From: Streptomyces sp. H27-H5
Lineage (GTDB): Bacteria > Actinomycetota > Actinomycetes > Streptomycetales > Streptomycetaceae
NCBI RefSeq assembly: GCF_026627505.1
Contig: NZ_JAPNLK010000001.1
Location: 1-64,000, forward strand
Direction: 5' to 3'
DNA: 64,000 nucleotides
Under the pieces are notes generated by a model. The model saw nothing but the letters and a program-made list of their open reading frames with translations. It searched no databases and was not told the origin of the DNA. Positions within the stretch are counted from its first letter, which is position 1, and each line of letters starts with the position of its first letter. Made by a program: the position numbers and the translations under genes. Of the stretch, positions 24,773 through 35,647 are shown in pieces.

Positions 24773-26233
24773 ATGAGTGGGCCGGCTCGACCGAGACGGC
24801 CTCTCCTCCCCCGATCGGACCGCTCCCCCATGTACCTGAACGACGCCACCCGCGCGGCCCTGCTCGACCGGTTGCGCGTGCCCGACGCGCGGCGCCGTGT
24901 CCTGCTCACCGGCGCGACCGTGGTGACGATGGATCCCCGTACCGGTGTCCTGCCCGTGGGCGACCTCCTGATCGAGGGGAAGGTGATCGCAGCCGTCGGC
25001 CGGGACCTCGCCGCTCGGGGCGCGGCCGTCGACGCCGTGGTCGTCGACGCGACCGGTTGCGTGCTGACTCCCGGCTTCGTGGACACCCACCGGCACGCCT
25101 GGCAGGGCCAGTTGCGCCGGGTGATGCCCGACGTGGACGACCTGGGAGCCTACGTACGGACCACCCTGGCGGGGTACGCGCCGGTCTACCGGCCGCACGA
25201 CATGTACGTCGGCACCAGGCTGGCGGCGCTGTCGGCGCTGGACTGCGGGATCACGACGATGCTCGACTTCTCGCACAACTCCCGCAGCGCGGAGCACTCG
25301 GACAGCGCCGTGCGCGCGTTGATCGACACGGGCATCCGCGGGGTGCACGCGGCCATGGGTCCGCACTTCGGCGACTGGGACGAGCAGTGGCCGGCCGACC
25401 TCGGTCGGCTTCGTGACACGTACGGAAGCGACCTGCTGACCTTCCGGCTCGCCGCCCTGGCAACGGACGAGATCGCCGGGCCGTGGCTTGCCTACGGTCC
25501 GGAACTGGCGCGCACCGCAGGGGATTTGGGTGTGGGTGTGAGCGTGGACGCGGTGTTCGGCGCGGCCTCCTCGCGGGCCGTGTCGCGGTGGGAACGTGCC
25601 GGACTGCTGGGGCCGGAGGTCACGCTGATCCACGCGACGGGCCTGACCCCCGACGCCTGGCGGGCCATCGGTGCGAGCGGGACAACCGTGGCGCTGGCCC
25701 CGACCTCGGACGCGCAGATCGGCCTGGAGAGCGCCGTCCCCGCGGTCGACGAGGCGCTCGGGGCCGGGGTCCGGCCGGGCCTGAGCATCGACGTGGAGGT
25801 GGCGCTGGCCGGCGACATGTTCACGCAGATGCGGACCTTGCACGCGATCCAACGCATGCGCGCCGTGGCCGCGGTGTACGGCACGGACCGGGAGCCGTCG
25901 CGGATCGGCACGCTCGACGTCCTGGACTTCGCGACCCTCCAGGGCGCGCGGACCAACGGGCTGGCGGACGTGACCGGTTCGCTGACGGTGGGCAAGCAGG
26001 CGGACGTGTTGGTCATCCGCGGCGAGGACGTCAACAACATGCCGCTCAACGACGCGGTGGGGACCGTCGTGCTGGGTGCGGACGCGCGCAACCTCGATGC
26101 CGTGTTCGTGGCGGGGCAGGTCCGCAAGTGGGACGGCCGGCTCCTCGACGTCGACCTGTCCGCGCTGCGGGAGGAGGCGCGGGCCTCGCGCGACCACGTC
26201 GTGGCGGCCGCCGACCGGGCGGGCCTCGGCTGA
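24773..26233 (+). CDS. Metal-dependent amidohydrolase (cytosine deaminase/TrzA-like)
   Basis: A 486-aa amidohydrolase-superfamily enzyme, cytoplasmic. The metal site DTHRHAWQG (HxH after GFV) is at about residue 105; later metal ligands are in TLIHATGLT and LAPTSDAQIG (Asp). The C-terminal composite beta-sandwich has GSLTVGKQADVLVIRG. The family deaminates or dechlorinates heterocycles (guanine, cytosine, 8-oxoguanine, triazines); the exact substrate cannot be read. The start is uncertain: ATG 24773 has GGAGGCGGG upstream at long spacing, while ATG 24830 (MYLNDATRAALLD) is closer to the family N-terminus but lacks a ribosome-binding site. Confidence 0.8.
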   Translation: MSGPARPRRPLLPRSDRSPMYLNDATRAALLDRLRVPDARRRVLLTGATVVTMDPRTGVLPVGDLLIEGKVIAAVGRDLAARGAAVDAVVVDATGCVLTPGFVDTHRHAWQGQLRRVMPDVDDLGAYVRTTLAGYAPVYRPHDMYVGTRLAALSALDCGITTMLDFSHNSRSAEHSDSAVRALIDTGIRGVHAAMGPHFGDWDEQWPADLGRLRDTYGSDLLTFRLAALATDEIAGPWLAYGPELARTAGDLGVGVSVDAVFGAASSRAVSRWERAGLLGPEVTLIHATGLTPDAWRAIGASGTTVALAPTSDAQIGLESAVPAVDEALGAGVRPGLSIDVEVALAGDMFTQMRTLHAIQRMRAVAAVYGTDREPSRIGTLDVLDFATLQGARTNGLADVTGSLTVGKQADVLVIRGEDVNNMPLNDAVGTVVLGADARNLDAVFVAGQVRKWDGRLLDVDLSALREEARASRDHVVAAADRAGLG

Positions 26234-26252
26234 TCGGCCGGGTGTGCGCACC

Positions 26253-26288
26253 GACGGCTCTGCCCCCTGGGAACGGGGCAGAGCCGTC
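26253..26288. terminator. 14-bp bidirectional terminator between amidohydrolase and pigment cluster
   Basis: GACGGCTCTGCCCC (26253-26266) pairs perfectly with 26275-26288 across an 8-nt loop. Lies between convergent transcripts and separates the pigment operon's 3' end. Confidence 0.85.
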
Positions 26289-26327
26289 GCGGTGTGGCGG
26301 GTGTCCGTGGCGTGGACGCCGGGTCGG

Positions 26328-26660
26328 CTACCGGCCGGCCGAGCGCTCCCAGCGGTAGAACTGCTGGGCCATGGCGTCCTTCGGGCTCCGCCAGGTCTGC
26401 GGGTCGTGGGGACTGATGAACACGGAGAGCCGGTCACTGAGGTCCCGGAACTCCGGGTGGTCGGTCACCTGGGCGATCGCCGGGGCCGGTGGCTTGTCGG
26501 ACTCGATCAGGTGGAGGTACACGTCCCCGAACTGGAAGAGACTGCGGCTCTTGACCCCGACCAGGTGGGGCAGTTCGCCCGCGTCCGACGCGGCGAACAG
26601 GCCGGCGATGTCGGGCGCGGAACCGGGGGCCATGCGGGCCACGATGAGAGCCTGGTGCAT
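26328..26660 (-). CDS. TcmI-family polyketide cyclase (whiE ORFVII type)
   Basis: A 110-aa small cyclase: MHQALIVARMAPGSAPDIAG, LFQFGDVYLHLIE, RLSVFISPHDPQTWRSPKDA. This is the TcmI/ferredoxin-like dimeric barrel family that closes later rings of aromatic polyketides. Last gene of the seven-gene minus-strand pigment operon, 20 bp after the aromatase gene, as in the S. coelicolor whiE order. No conventional catalytic triad is expected in this family. Confidence 0.85.
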   Translation of the reverse strand: MHQALIVARMAPGSAPDIAGLFAASDAGELPHLVGVKSRSLFQFGDVYLHLIESDKPPAPAIAQVTDHPEFRDLSDRLSVFISPHDPQTWRSPKDAMAQQFYRWERSAGR

Positions 26661-26680
26661 GGTGCTGTGCCTTTCGTCCG

Positions 26681-27419
<739 letters not shown>

Positions 27420-27476
27420 GGTGCCTTCTCTCTTCCTACGAGGGCGGGTGGGCCGGCGGCGCCGGCGTGGCGCGCC

Positions 27477-28727
27477 CTACACGGCGGATTCCGGTCCTCT
27501 GCGGAGGACGAGGGCCGAGTTCGAGCCCATCTGGCCCCGGCTGAGCACGAGCGCGGTCCGCAACCGTGCGGTGCGCGCGCCGCCGGTGACCACATCGAGG
27601 TCGTGGCAGACCTCGAAGACGTTCGGCGTCGGAGGGACGACGCCGTGTTCCAGTGCCATCACGGCCGCGGCCACGTCGAGGGTGCCGGCGGCGCAGTAGG
27701 CCCGCCCGGTCCCGGTCTTGGGCGCCGTGACGGGCACCCGGCTCGCGCGACTCCCGAGGGCGTCGGTGATGGCCCACGCCTCGGCCGTGTCGGCGGCGGG
27801 GATCCCGAGGGCGTCGGCGAAGACCACGTCGATCTCCTCGGGGGCGCAGTCCGCCTCGCGGAGGGCGCCTCGGATGGCGCGGGACAGGCCCTCGCCCGAC
27901 TCCTCCCAGCGGTGCGGTCCGGTGAACGTCGCGCAGTGACCCGCCACGACGGCGCGGACCGTCGCACCGCGTCGTTCGGCGGACTCGGCGTCCTCGACGA
28001 CGAACATCGCGCCGCCTTCGGCGGGTACGAAGCCCGACGCCTTCGCGGTGAAGGGGCGGTAGGCCCGCTCGGGGTCGTCGTCGGTGCTCAGACCCTCGTA
28101 GCCCAGCTGGCAGACGACCGAGTAGGGGGCGAGCGGTGCCTCCGTCGCGCCGACCAGCATCGCCCGGCTGCCCTGCCGGATGGCCCGGGCGGCGTGGGCG
28201 AAGGCGTCCAGCCCGCCGGCCTCGTCCCCGCAGACCACCCCGCACGGGCCCTTGAGCCCGCGTCGGATGGAGATCTGTCCGGTGCTGGCGGCGTAGAACC
28301 AGGCGATCGACTGGTACGGGCCGACGTAGCGGGGGCCCTGCCCCCACAGCCGTTGCAGTTCGCGCTGCCCGAACTCGCCGCCGCCCGAGCCGGCCGCCGT
28401 GACGACCCCGACCGAGAAGGCGTCGTCGGCGTAGTCGGCCTGCGCGAGCCGCGCGTCCTCCAGGGCGAGGTCGGCGGCGCCGAGCGCGTAGTGGCTGAAC
28501 CGGTCGGTCTGTACGAGGAAGCGGTCCTCGACCAGGGTGCCGGGGTCGAAGCCCCGCACCTCCCCCGCGATGCGCAGCGGGAGGTGCTCGCAGCCCTGTC
28601 GGCTGACGCGGTCCAGGACGCTGTCGCCGGCCTGGGTCGCCTTCCAGAAGGCTTCGATCCCGATCCCGTTGGGCGCGACCACCCCGATGCCGGTGATGAC
28701 CGAGGCTCCCTCGGAGCGACTGTTCAC
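27477..28727 (-). CDS. Chain length factor, KS-beta (whiE ORFIV type)
   Basis: A 416-aa ketosynthase-like partner of the KS-alpha subunit; it sets polyketide chain length and decarboxylates malonyl-ACP for priming. KS fold is evident ([39 protein letters not shown]). The active-site Cys region reads [13 protein letters not shown] where KS-alpha has [11 protein letters not shown], so the nucleophilic Cys is replaced. The GTG start overlaps the KS-alpha stop (GTGA), so both subunits are co-translated for a heterodimer. Confidence 0.9.
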   Translation of the reverse strand: MNSRSEGASVITGIGVVAPNGIGIEAFWKATQAGDSVLDRVSRQGCEHLPLRIAGEVRGFDPGTLVEDRFLVQTDRFSHYALGAADLALEDARLAQADYADDAFSVGVVTAAGSGGGEFGQRELQRLWGQGPRYVGPYQSIAWFYAASTGQISIRRGLKGPCGVVCGDEAGGLDAFAHAARAIRQGSRAMLVGATEAPLAPYSVVCQLGYEGLSTDDDPERAYRPFTAKASGFVPAEGGAMFVVEDAESAERRGATVRAVVAGHCATFTGPHRWEESGEGLSRAIRGALREADCAPEEIDVVFADALGIPAADTAEAWAITDALGSRASRVPVTAPKTGTGRAYCAAGTLDVAAAVMALEHGVVPPTPNVFEVCHDLDVVTGGARTARLRTALVLSRGQMGSNSALVLRRGPESAV

Positions 28728-29995
28728 GCGCGCACCTCCTTCGGCTGGGTCATGACGACGGCGGACTGGAATCCGCCGAATCCGCTGCCGACGGAGAGCA
28801 CGCTGCGCAGGGTGTGGCTGCGGGCCGTCTTCGGCACGTAGTCCAGGTCGCACTCCGGGTCGGGGGTCTCGTAGTTCGCCGTCGGCGGCACCACGTGATG
28901 GGTCATCGCGAGCACGCAGGCGGCGAGTTCGATGGCACCGATGGCACCGAGCGAGTGGCCGACCATCGACTTGATGGAGGTCATCGGCGTCCGGTAGGCG
29001 TGGTCGCCGAGCACCCGCTTGACGGCCGCGGTCTCGTGCCGGTCGTTCTGCTTGGTCCCGGAGCCGTGCGCGTTGACGTAGTCGATCTCCGCGGCGTTGA
29101 CCCGGGCCTGCCCGAGGGCGGTCTCTATGGACCGGGCCATCTCCAGCCCCTCGGTGGTGAGGCCGGTCATGTGGTGGGCGTTGCCGAAGGTGGCGTACCC
29201 GCCGATCTCGCAGTGGACGGTCGCGCCGCGGGCTCGGGCGTGCTCCAGCTCCTCCAGGACGAGGACCGCTCCGCCCTCGCCGAGGACGAACCCGTCGCGG
29301 TCGGCGTCGAACGGCCTGGACGCGTGGGCGGGGTCGTCGTTGTTCGGCGAGGTCGCCTTGATGGCGTCGAAGCAGGCCACGGTGATCGGGGAGACGGGAG
29401 AGTCCGAGGCACCGGCGATACACACGTCCATCCGGCCCTCCTGAATGGCGTGGACCGCGTACCCGATCGCGTCGAGGCCCGAGGTGCAGCCCGTCGAGAC
29501 GGTCTGTACGGGTCCGCGGGCGCCCGTCTGTTCCGCGACGGCGGAAGCCAGCGTCGCGGGGGTGAACGCCCGGTGCAGGAAGGGTGAGGAGAGCCGGTGG
29601 TCGACGTCCCACCAGGCGCCCTTGTCGCTGACGGCGACGTAGTCGTGCTCCAGGCGGGTGGTTCCGCCGACGGCGGTGCCCAGGGAGACTCCCGTGCGCC
29701 AGGCCTCGTCGGAGTCGAGGTGGAGGCCGGCGTCGGCCACCGCCTCGCGCGCCGCGACCAGGGCGAACTGGATGTACCGGTCGTGTCGCTCCGCCTCGCC
29801 GGGGGTGAACCCGTGGTCGGCGGGGTCGAAGTCGACCTCCGCGGCTATCCGGGAGCGGAACCCGGTCGGGTCGAAGAGGGTGATGCCCCGTGTCGCGGTG
29901 CGCCCGTTGGAGAGCAGGTCCCAGAAGGCGCGGGTGCCGATGCCACCGGGGGCGACGACGCCGACCCCGGTCACGGCCACCCGTCGGCGGGTCAT
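28724..29995 (-). CDS. Ketosynthase KS-alpha of type II PKS (whiE ORFIII type)
   Basis: A 423-aa condensing enzyme catalysing decarboxylative Claisen condensations of malonyl-ACP. Active site complete: Cys in [10 protein letters not shown] (about residue 170), His in [14 protein letters not shown] and His in [12 protein letters not shown]. The ATG overlaps the upstream cupin stop (ATGA). Together with CLF and ACP it forms the minimal PKS. Gene order and companions identify a spore-pigment rather than an antibiotic cluster. Confidence 0.93.
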   Translation of the reverse strand: MTRRRVAVTGVGVVAPGGIGTRAFWDLLSNGRTATRGITLFDPTGFRSRIAAEVDFDPADHGFTPGEAERHDRYIQFALVAAREAVADAGLHLDSDEAWRTGVSLGTAVGGTTRLEHDYVAVSDKGAWWDVDHRLSSPFLHRAFTPATLASAVAEQTGARGPVQTVSTGCTSGLDAIGYAVHAIQEGRMDVCIAGASDSPVSPITVACFDAIKATSPNNDDPAHASRPFDADRDGFVLGEGGAVLVLEELEHARARGATVHCEIGGYATFGNAHHMTGLTTEGLEMARSIETALGQARVNAAEIDYVNAHGSGTKQNDRHETAAVKRVLGDHAYRTPMTSIKSMVGHSLGAIGAIELAACVLAMTHHVVPPTANYETPDPECDLDYVPKTARSHTLRSVLSVGSGFGGFQSAVVMTQPKEVRA

Positions 29996-30438
29996 GCGAC
30001 GACCTCCGAGTGCTCGGGTGGCCGCTGGTCCCACGCGGACTCGTGCGGGTGCGGGGCCTCTTCTGTGTCGACATGGCCGAGTTCCGGCCGGGGGGCGAGC
30101 GGGCCCAGGTGGAAGACCATGCGGGCCTCGGTGTCGCCGACGTTGCGGAAACGGTGGCGGACGTTCAGCGGCACCAGCAGCCCCTGGTCGACGCGCAGCG
30201 GGTGGGCCTCCCCGTCGAGGTCGACCTCCAGGTTGCCGGCGACCACGTACACGAACTCCTCGGAGTACGGGTGGTAGTGCTCGGCGATCGACTCGCCCGG
30301 GGCCATGACGGCCAGACCCATGAACCCGCTGGTCGAGCCGACCGAGGTCGGGGTGAGCACCGCTCTCAGGTCGCCTCCGCGCCTGCGGTTGGGCTGGGTC
30401 TCGCTGAGGTCGACGATGCGTGGGCGATGTGTGCTCAT
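29992..30438 (-). CDS. Cupin-domain protein (whiE ORFII type)
   Basis: A 148-aa single-cupin beta-barrel protein. Metal-binding motif 1 is [21 protein letters not shown] (His, His, Glu) and motif 2 lies in [19 protein letters not shown]. The role in pigment formation is not established; a ring-oxidation or cyclisation function is plausible. Second gene of the operon, coupled to KS-alpha by an ATGA overlap. The tail after [10 protein letters not shown] is His/Glu-rich. Confidence 0.85.
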   Translation of the reverse strand: MSTHRPRIVDLSETQPNRRRGGDLRAVLTPTSVGSTSGFMGLAVMAPGESIAEHYHPYSEEFVYVVAGNLEVDLDGEAHPLRVDQGLLVPLNVRHRFRNVGDTEARMVFHLGPLAPRPELGHVDTEEAPHPHESAWDQRPPEHSEVVA

Positions 30439-30535
30439 GACTGACTTCCTCCAGGCGTGCGGGTTGCCTCGACAGGGGCGCGGGGCGGGGTGGTGGTGGC
30501 GGTGGCCCGGGCGGGCCGCGGATACCGGGCGGTCC

Positions 30536-31636
30536 TCAGGACCGTTCGGGTGCCCGGCGGTCGGTGACCGGGGTCATGGGGTGGGGAGCTGCCGGGCCGT
30601 CGGCCCCGGACGGCGCCGCGAGCAGCCGTTCGAGGGTCACCTCGGCGCGCGGTCCTTCGATCTCGAAGGCGGCGGCGAGTTCGGCGCCCGCGGGGAGCGA
30701 CACGTCGAGGAGGCGCACGACGATGTCGTCGCGCTGGAAGATGCTGCTGCTGCGGACCGGGCCATCGGGCCGCGCCGCGGCCCGCTCGTCCTGCTGGGAC
30801 AGGAACTCGGCGAGCTCGGCGCCGCGGCCTTCCCGTGCCGGGTAGAACAGCGCGTGCCGGGTCACTGGGGCGTCGTCGGCGCCGTGCTCGGCCACGTGGT
30901 GGACGGCCGGGAGCGCCGCCTTCATGAAGAACAGGCGGGCGGACTCGGGGTCGGCCAGGTCGCGGTCCTGTTCGAGGTAGGGGTTGATGGCCTGCTCGAC
31001 GGCGCGGACCTCCGGCTGCTCGGACACGTGGCGCAGGGCCGCGGTGAGGTCGCCTTCGACCTCGACGGCCCGGACCACCCGGTTGCCGTGCATGAAGAGG
31101 GAGGTGCGGCACAGGCGGGTGTGCGCGTCGACCTCGGCCGCCGGGGAGTCGTAGGAGGACAGGAGGTCGGCGACGGCCTTCTCGCTGCCCGGCTTGACCG
31201 TGAAGGTCAGGGCGTGGCGGACGATCCCGGCGCCGAGGCGGGGCGTGGGCTGGAGCCGTACGGAGGGCGTCAGCTCGGGCCGGTCGTAGCGCTTGCCGGT
31301 CTCCCGCAGCACGGTGAACTTCAGCGGTCGCATGCTGCGGGCGCAGGCGCCGAGCGGCTTCACCTGTTCGGCGTGGTGCTCGCTGTTGACCCAGGCGAGG
31401 TACTGGGGCGCGCTCTCCCACTCACTGGTGATGAGCCATTGGGAGGGGTTCTCGAACGACTGGCACAGCTGGTCGCCGAGGTGCCCCGGAACCGAGGCGA
31501 TGTCGTGGCGGAGCTGCTCGTAGGCGTCGAAGAACTGCTGCTGGACGCCTTCGTGCAGGTCCATCAGCAGGACGACCCGGAGCATGGATCCGTCGAAGGC
31601 CGATTGGGACACCCTCTCGGACAGGGCGGTTGTCAT
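30536..31636 (-). CDS. SchA/CurD-like pigment protein (whiE ORFI type)
   Basis: A 366-aa first gene of the pigment operon; homologues are WhiE-ORFI, SchA and CurD, required for or associated with spore pigment, biochemical role unknown. Three related ferredoxin-like segments are visible: [40 protein letters not shown] and [20 protein letters not shown], suggesting an antibiotic-biosynthesis-monooxygenase-like dimeric barrel repeated in one chain. ATG 31636 follows GAAGGAGT. The 97-bp gap to the cupin gene is the largest in the operon. Confidence 0.85.
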   Translation of the reverse strand: MTTALSERVSQSAFDGSMLRVVLLMDLHEGVQQQFFDAYEQLRHDIASVPGHLGDQLCQSFENPSQWLITSEWESAPQYLAWVNSEHHAEQVKPLGACARSMRPLKFTVLRETGKRYDRPELTPSVRLQPTPRLGAGIVRHALTFTVKPGSEKAVADLLSSYDSPAAEVDAHTRLCRTSLFMHGNRVVRAVEVEGDLTAALRHVSEQPEVRAVEQAINPYLEQDRDLADPESARLFFMKAALPAVHHVAEHGADDAPVTRHALFYPAREGRGAELAEFLSQQDERAAARPDGPVRSSSIFQRDDIVVRLLDVSLPAGAELAAAFEIEGPRAEVTLERLLAAPSGADGPAAPHPMTPVTDRRAPERS

Positions 31637-31928
31637 CTGCTCACTCCTTCGTGAGGGTCTCGGTCGTGGGACGTGGTCGCCGGGGACGTGTTCCCGGGGT
31701 GCGCCGCGTCCGCTGCGCCGGTCGGAACGGTCCGGGCCGCTTCCCTCTTTGCCAGGGTGGACGAAGAGGGGCATATGCGTGGATCCGCTGTCGCTCATCG
31801 TCATCCAGCAGTGGGCAGAACGCCAGATCTCAGGATCGTCCGGGTGAGAAGTGGCGAATCGCCCGGGCCCGCCGGCTGATCGGGGCATAAGAAAGTGCAC
31901 CGCCCCGCACAGAAACAGGAGCCCTCAG
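31637..31928. promoter_or_regulatory. Divergent promoter region of the pigment cluster
   Basis: 292 bp separate the two divergent pigment transcripts, so both promoters must be here. In S. coelicolor the corresponding region carries a promoter dependent on the late sporulation sigma factor SigF for the ORFVIII-type gene. I could not identify an unambiguous SigF, WhiG or BldD motif by eye. AGGAG before TTG 31929 and GAAGGAGT before ATG 31636 are the ribosome-binding sites. Confidence 0.5.
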
Positions 31929-33563
31929 TTGATCGAAGACAAAGTCGACGTCCGTGTACCGGTCCTTGTGGTGGGCGGCTCACTCGTGGGCCTGTCCACC
32001 TCCCTGTTCCTGAGCCGTCACGGCGTCAGGCACATGGTGGTCGAGAAGCACGCCGGTACGTCCGTCCACCCGCGCGGCCGTGGCATCAACGCACGCACGA
32101 TGGAGCTCTTCCGGACGGCTCAGGCCGAGCCGGCGATCCGCAGCGCGGCGGCCGTGCTGGAGGAGAATCACGGCATCCTGCAAGCCCAGTCCCTGGTCGG
32201 GGGCGAGTTCAACTGGCTGATCAAGGGCGTTGACCCGTCCGGGGCACTCGCCCGCTTCAGCCCCACCGGCTGGTGCCTGTGCAGCCAGAACAACATCGAG
32301 CCGGAGCTGGCCAAGCAGAGCCGCGCACAGGGCGCGGACGTGCGGTTCTCCACCGAGCTGATGAGCTTCGACCAGGACGAGGAAGGCGTCACCGCCCTGG
32401 TGAAGGACCGGGAGACGGGCGAGCACCTCACCGTGCGCGCCGACTTCCTCATCGCCGCGGACGGCCCGCGCAGTCCCGTCCGCGAGGCGCTGCGCATCCC
32501 CCAGACGGGCAGCGGTGAACTGTTCCACAACGTGAGCATCACGTTCCGTTCCGAGCAGCTCATCGAGGTCCTCGGGGACGTCCGGTTCATCGTGTGCTAC
32601 CTGATGCGCCCGGGCGCGGACGGGGCCCTGCTGCCGGTCGACAACGAGACCCAGTGGGTCTTCCACGCCCCCTGGCACCCCGAGAACGGGGAGACGCTGG
32701 AGGACTTCACGGACGAACGCTGCGCGCGCCAGATCCGCGCGGCGGTCGGCGTGCCCGACCTGGACGTGGAGATCGGCGGCCGGGCCCCATGGCACGCGGC
32801 CGAACGGGTGGCGGAGTGGTACTCGTCGGGCCGGGCCTTCCTGGTCGGCGACGCGGCCCACGAGATGTCCCCGACCGGGGCGTTCGGTTCGAACACCGGC
32901 ATCCAGGACGCGCACAACCTCGCCTGGAAGATCGCGGCGGTGCTCCAGGGAGCGGCCGGCCAGGAACTGCTCGACACGTACGAGGCCGAGCGGCTGCCGG
33001 TGGCCCGGGCCACGAGCCTGCGGGCCTCGGCGCGTTCCGCGGAACACAGCCACCCGGGGTACACCCCGCCGCCGACCATGGGCGGGGGCCCCGGCAGCGG
33101 GGTCCTGACCACGGCGATGGGCTACTGCTACCCGCAGGGCGCGGTCGTCGGCGGTGACCCGGGCCGGCCGATCATCCCCGAGGCGTTGCGCCTGAAGGGT
33201 GACGTGGGCACCAGGGCCCCGCACATGTGGGTGAGCAGGGCCGGGGAGCGCATCTCGCTGCTCGACCTGTACGAGCGGTCCTTCGTGCTGCTGAGCGCGG
33301 CGGGAACCCCGTGGCGGGCGGCGGCGGCGCAGGTGGCCGAGCAGCTGTCCGCGCGCCTGGCCGGGTACACGATCGGCTCCGCGGCCGACGCCGACCTGGT
33401 CCAGCCGGCCGACGCCGACTGGACGGAGGTCCACGAGATCGGCGCCGGGGGCGCGGTGCTCGTGCGGCCTGACGGGTTCGTGGCCTGGCGCTGCGAGGAC
33501 GCGGTCGCCGACCCCCAGGAGACGCTCCTGACGGCCATGATGACCGTCCTCAGGCGGGACTGA
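31929..33563 (+). CDS. FAD-dependent aromatic polyketide hydroxylase (whiE ORFVIII type)
   Basis: A 544-aa group A flavin monooxygenase that would hydroxylate the pigment polyketide late in spore maturation. FAD/NAD(P)H motifs: VLVVGGSLVGLSTSLFLSRH, FLIAADGPRSPVRE (DG motif) and LVGDAAHEMSPTGAFGSNTG (GD motif). The C-terminal thioredoxin-like extension ends VLVRPDGFVAWRC. TTG 31929 was chosen because AGGAG lies 7 nt upstream and the FAD motif then starts at residue 14. Divergent from the seven-gene operon exactly as ORFVIII in S. coelicolor. Confidence 0.9.
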   Translation: MIEDKVDVRVPVLVVGGSLVGLSTSLFLSRHGVRHMVVEKHAGTSVHPRGRGINARTMELFRTAQAEPAIRSAAAVLEENHGILQAQSLVGGEFNWLIKGVDPSGALARFSPTGWCLCSQNNIEPELAKQSRAQGADVRFSTELMSFDQDEEGVTALVKDRETGEHLTVRADFLIAADGPRSPVREALRIPQTGSGELFHNVSITFRSEQLIEVLGDVRFIVCYLMRPGADGALLPVDNETQWVFHAPWHPENGETLEDFTDERCARQIRAAVGVPDLDVEIGGRAPWHAAERVAEWYSSGRAFLVGDAAHEMSPTGAFGSNTGIQDAHNLAWKIAAVLQGAAGQELLDTYEAERLPVARATSLRASARSAEHSHPGYTPPPTMGGGPGSGVLTTAMGYCYPQGAVVGGDPGRPIIPEALRLKGDVGTRAPHMWVSRAGERISLLDLYERSFVLLSAAGTPWRAAAAQVAEQLSARLAGYTIGSAADADLVQPADADWTEVHEIGAGGAVLVRPDGFVAWRCEDAVADPQETLLTAMMTVLRRD

Positions 33564-33573
33564 GGTCCGTGCG

Positions 33574-33596
33574 GCCTGCCGGTGTCACCGGCAGGC
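33574..33596. terminator. Hairpin after the monooxygenase gene
   Basis: GCCTGCCGGT pairs with ACCGGCAGGC around a tight 3-nt loop, 11 bp after the monooxygenase stop. Probable terminator; the 3' end of the epsilon-like ORF on the other strand runs into it. Confidence 0.6.
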
Positions 33597-33800
33597 CCAG
33601 CACCCCGCCCAGCATCCGTGCCCTCCGGGGCGCGGATGCCGGCGGTGGTGCCTCGCTTCCTGAGGGGGGCTCGCCGCCCGGGACAGGCGCCCGGCGAGGC
33701 AGGCGACCACGACGGCGATCGCCGCCAGTTCCTCGGGTTCGGCGGAGCCTCGGTGGACGCGCAGCAGGCTGGACACGGAAGCGTCTTCCGGCATCGGCAT
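33585..33800 (-). CDS. Acyl-CoA carboxylase epsilon-like ORF, possibly damaged
   Basis: A frame of up to 71 aa whose N-terminal half (LLRVHRGSAEPEELAAIAVVVACLAGRL) matches the short pattern of acyl-CoA carboxylase epsilon subunits (LxVVRGxPTPEELAALVAVL). These stabilise AccA-AccB complexes that make malonyl-CoA, the PKS extender. After residue 45 the sequence becomes Arg/His/Pro then Cys/Trp-rich and does not resemble the family end, and it overlaps a hairpin, so the 3' part may be frameshifted. The second ATG (33794) has the better-spaced GGGAGGG. No accA/accB nearby. Confidence 0.45.
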   Translation of the reverse strand: MPMPEDASVSSLLRVHRGSAEPEELAAIAVVVACLAGRLSRAASPPQEARHHRRHPRPGGHGCWAGCWACR

Positions 33801-33964
33801 GCCCTCCCGTCAGGAGAGTTCGCCCTTCGGGGCACCAGGCCCCCTGATGCCGACGACGCTACGAGCACGGCGCGGACCTGTCGTGTTCGAAGGACTTGTC
33901 CACAGCCGTCCGGGTCACGCCCGGGCCGTTCGCCCGGGCGTGAGGTCCTGGCCGGGGACGGCCG

Positions 33965-35491
33965 TCACCCGAGTGGGGTGCGGCTCTCAGCACGGTCCGC
34001 CGCCCGCGGCCCGCCCTCGGTACCGCCCTGCTCCCCGGTGGCGCGGGCGGAGAGGGGGGTGGCGATCGATTCGAGGGACTTGCCCTCCGCCGCCACCGCG
34101 AAGAAGACCGCGACCAGGCCGGCCGCCACCATCAGCGAGGCCCCGATGCAGAACGCGAGCACGGCGTCGGCGACCACTCCGCTGGAGGTGAGGTCCGCGA
34201 AGACCAGCGGACCCGAGATGCCGCCGGCGGCGGTGCCCACCGCGTAGAAGAAGGCGATCGCCATCGCGCGTGTCTCCATCGGGAAGATCTCGCTGACGGT
34301 CAGGTACGCCGAACGCGCCCCGGCGGAGGCGAAGAACAGCACCACGCACCAGCAGGCGGTCATCGTGAAGGCCGTGAGCATGCCGGCTCCGAAGAGCCAG
34401 GCGGTGCCGAAGAGCAGCAGGCCGGACAGGACGTAGGTGCCGGCGATCATCGGCCGGCGGCCGATGGTGTCGAAGAACCGGCCCAGGAACAGCGGTCCGA
34501 GGAAGTTGCCGAAGGCGATGACGGCGAAGTAGTAGCCGGTGACCGAGCTGGAGACGTCGAAGAACCGGACCAGGATCGTGCCGAAGCCGAAGGTGATCGC
34601 GTTGTAGAGGAACGCCTGGCCGACGAAGAGGGAGAGGCCGAGCACGGCCCGCCGCGGGTAGGACCGGAAGACGGTCCTGGCGATCTCCCCGAATCCGATG
34701 CTGCCGCGCTGCTCGATGGTGATGGCCTCCCCCGGTTCGGGGAGCGGGGCGCCCTTCTCGCGCTCCACCTGGCGTTCGACGTCGGCGACGAGTTTCTCCG
34801 CCTCCTCGCCCTGGCCGTGGATGAACATCCACCGGGGGCTTTCGGGCACGTGCCGGCGGACGAGCAGGATCACCAGGCCGAGGACGACGCCGAGCGCGAA
34901 CGTGAGCCGCCAACCGAGCCAGGCCGGGAAGATGTCGGTGTCGAGCGCGAGGACGGACAGCAGTGCGCCGGCGACCGCGCCGAGCCAGAAGCTGCCGTTG
35001 ATGATGAGGTCGACGCGCCCGCGGTATTTGCTGGGGATCAGTTCGTCGATCGCGGAGTTGATGGCCGCGTACTCGCCGCCGATGCCGAAACCGGTGAGGA
35101 AGCGGAAGACGAAGAACCACCAGGGCGAGAAGGACACGGCGGTGAGCGCGGTCGCCGCCAGGTAGACGCCGAGGGTGATCAGGAAGAGCTTCTTGCGGCC
35201 GAACAGGTCGGTGAGGCGTCCGAAGAACAGCGCCCCGGCGCAGGCCCCGGCCACGTACAGGGCCGCCGCGACACCGGTGACCTGGGCGTCCGTGATGCTG
35301 AGGCCGCTGCCGTCCTCGGAGAGCCGACCGGCGATGTTGCCGACGATCGTGACTTCCAGGCCGTCGAGGATCCACACGGTCCCCAGCCCGATCACGATCA
35401 TCCAGTGCCACCGCGACCACGGCAGCCGGTCCAGTCTCGCGGGGACGCTGGTCGTGATCGTCCCCTGGTTCCCACCCGTGAGCTCAGCCAT
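33965..35491 (-). CDS. MFS transporter
   Basis: A 508-aa, 12-helix major facilitator transporter. Signature loop [13 protein letters not shown] between helices 2 and 3, [26 protein letters not shown] after helix 4, and the repeat DTIGRRPM between helices 8 and 9. The RGR/GEYAA pattern places it with sugar/organic-acid H+ symporter-type MFS proteins; substrate unknown. A cytoplasmic central loop of about 60 residues separates the two halves. ATG 35491. It is encoded towards the pigment cluster but separated from it by the epsilon-like ORF and about 165 bp. Confidence 0.85.
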   Translation of the reverse strand: MAELTGGNQGTITTSVPARLDRLPWSRWHWMIVIGLGTVWILDGLEVTIVGNIAGRLSEDGSGLSITDAQVTGVAAALYVAGACAGALFFGRLTDLFGRKKLFLITLGVYLAATALTAVSFSPWWFFVFRFLTGFGIGGEYAAINSAIDELIPSKYRGRVDLIINGSFWLGAVAGALLSVLALDTDIFPAWLGWRLTFALGVVLGLVILLVRRHVPESPRWMFIHGQGEEAEKLVADVERQVEREKGAPLPEPGEAITIEQRGSIGFGEIARTVFRSYPRRAVLGLSLFVGQAFLYNAITFGFGTILVRFFDVSSSVTGYYFAVIAFGNFLGPLFLGRFFDTIGRRPMIAGTYVLSGLLLFGTAWLFGAGMLTAFTMTACWCVVLFFASAGARSAYLTVSEIFPMETRAMAIAFFYAVGTAAGGISGPLVFADLTSSGVVADAVLAFCIGASLMVAAGLVAVFFAVAAEGKSLESIATPLSARATGEQGGTEGGPRAADRAESRTPLG

Positions 35492-35647
35492 GACGCACCG
35501 TCTGCCCGACCTCCCTCGCGGACAAACGCCCGCGGGTGAAACGGGGGTATCCGCCGGTTCGTTCGGGCGAATGTGACGTCGCGCCCGCAGGGGACGCGGC
35601 GTGCCGTGGAACCTGTCGAGGAACACTTCCGGAGGTGGGGCACTGCC

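Noticed and set aside
31637..31928. Attempt to assign SigF or WhiG promoters in the pigment divergent region
   Set aside because: No stretch matched a consensus well enough by eye at both -35 and -10 to report.
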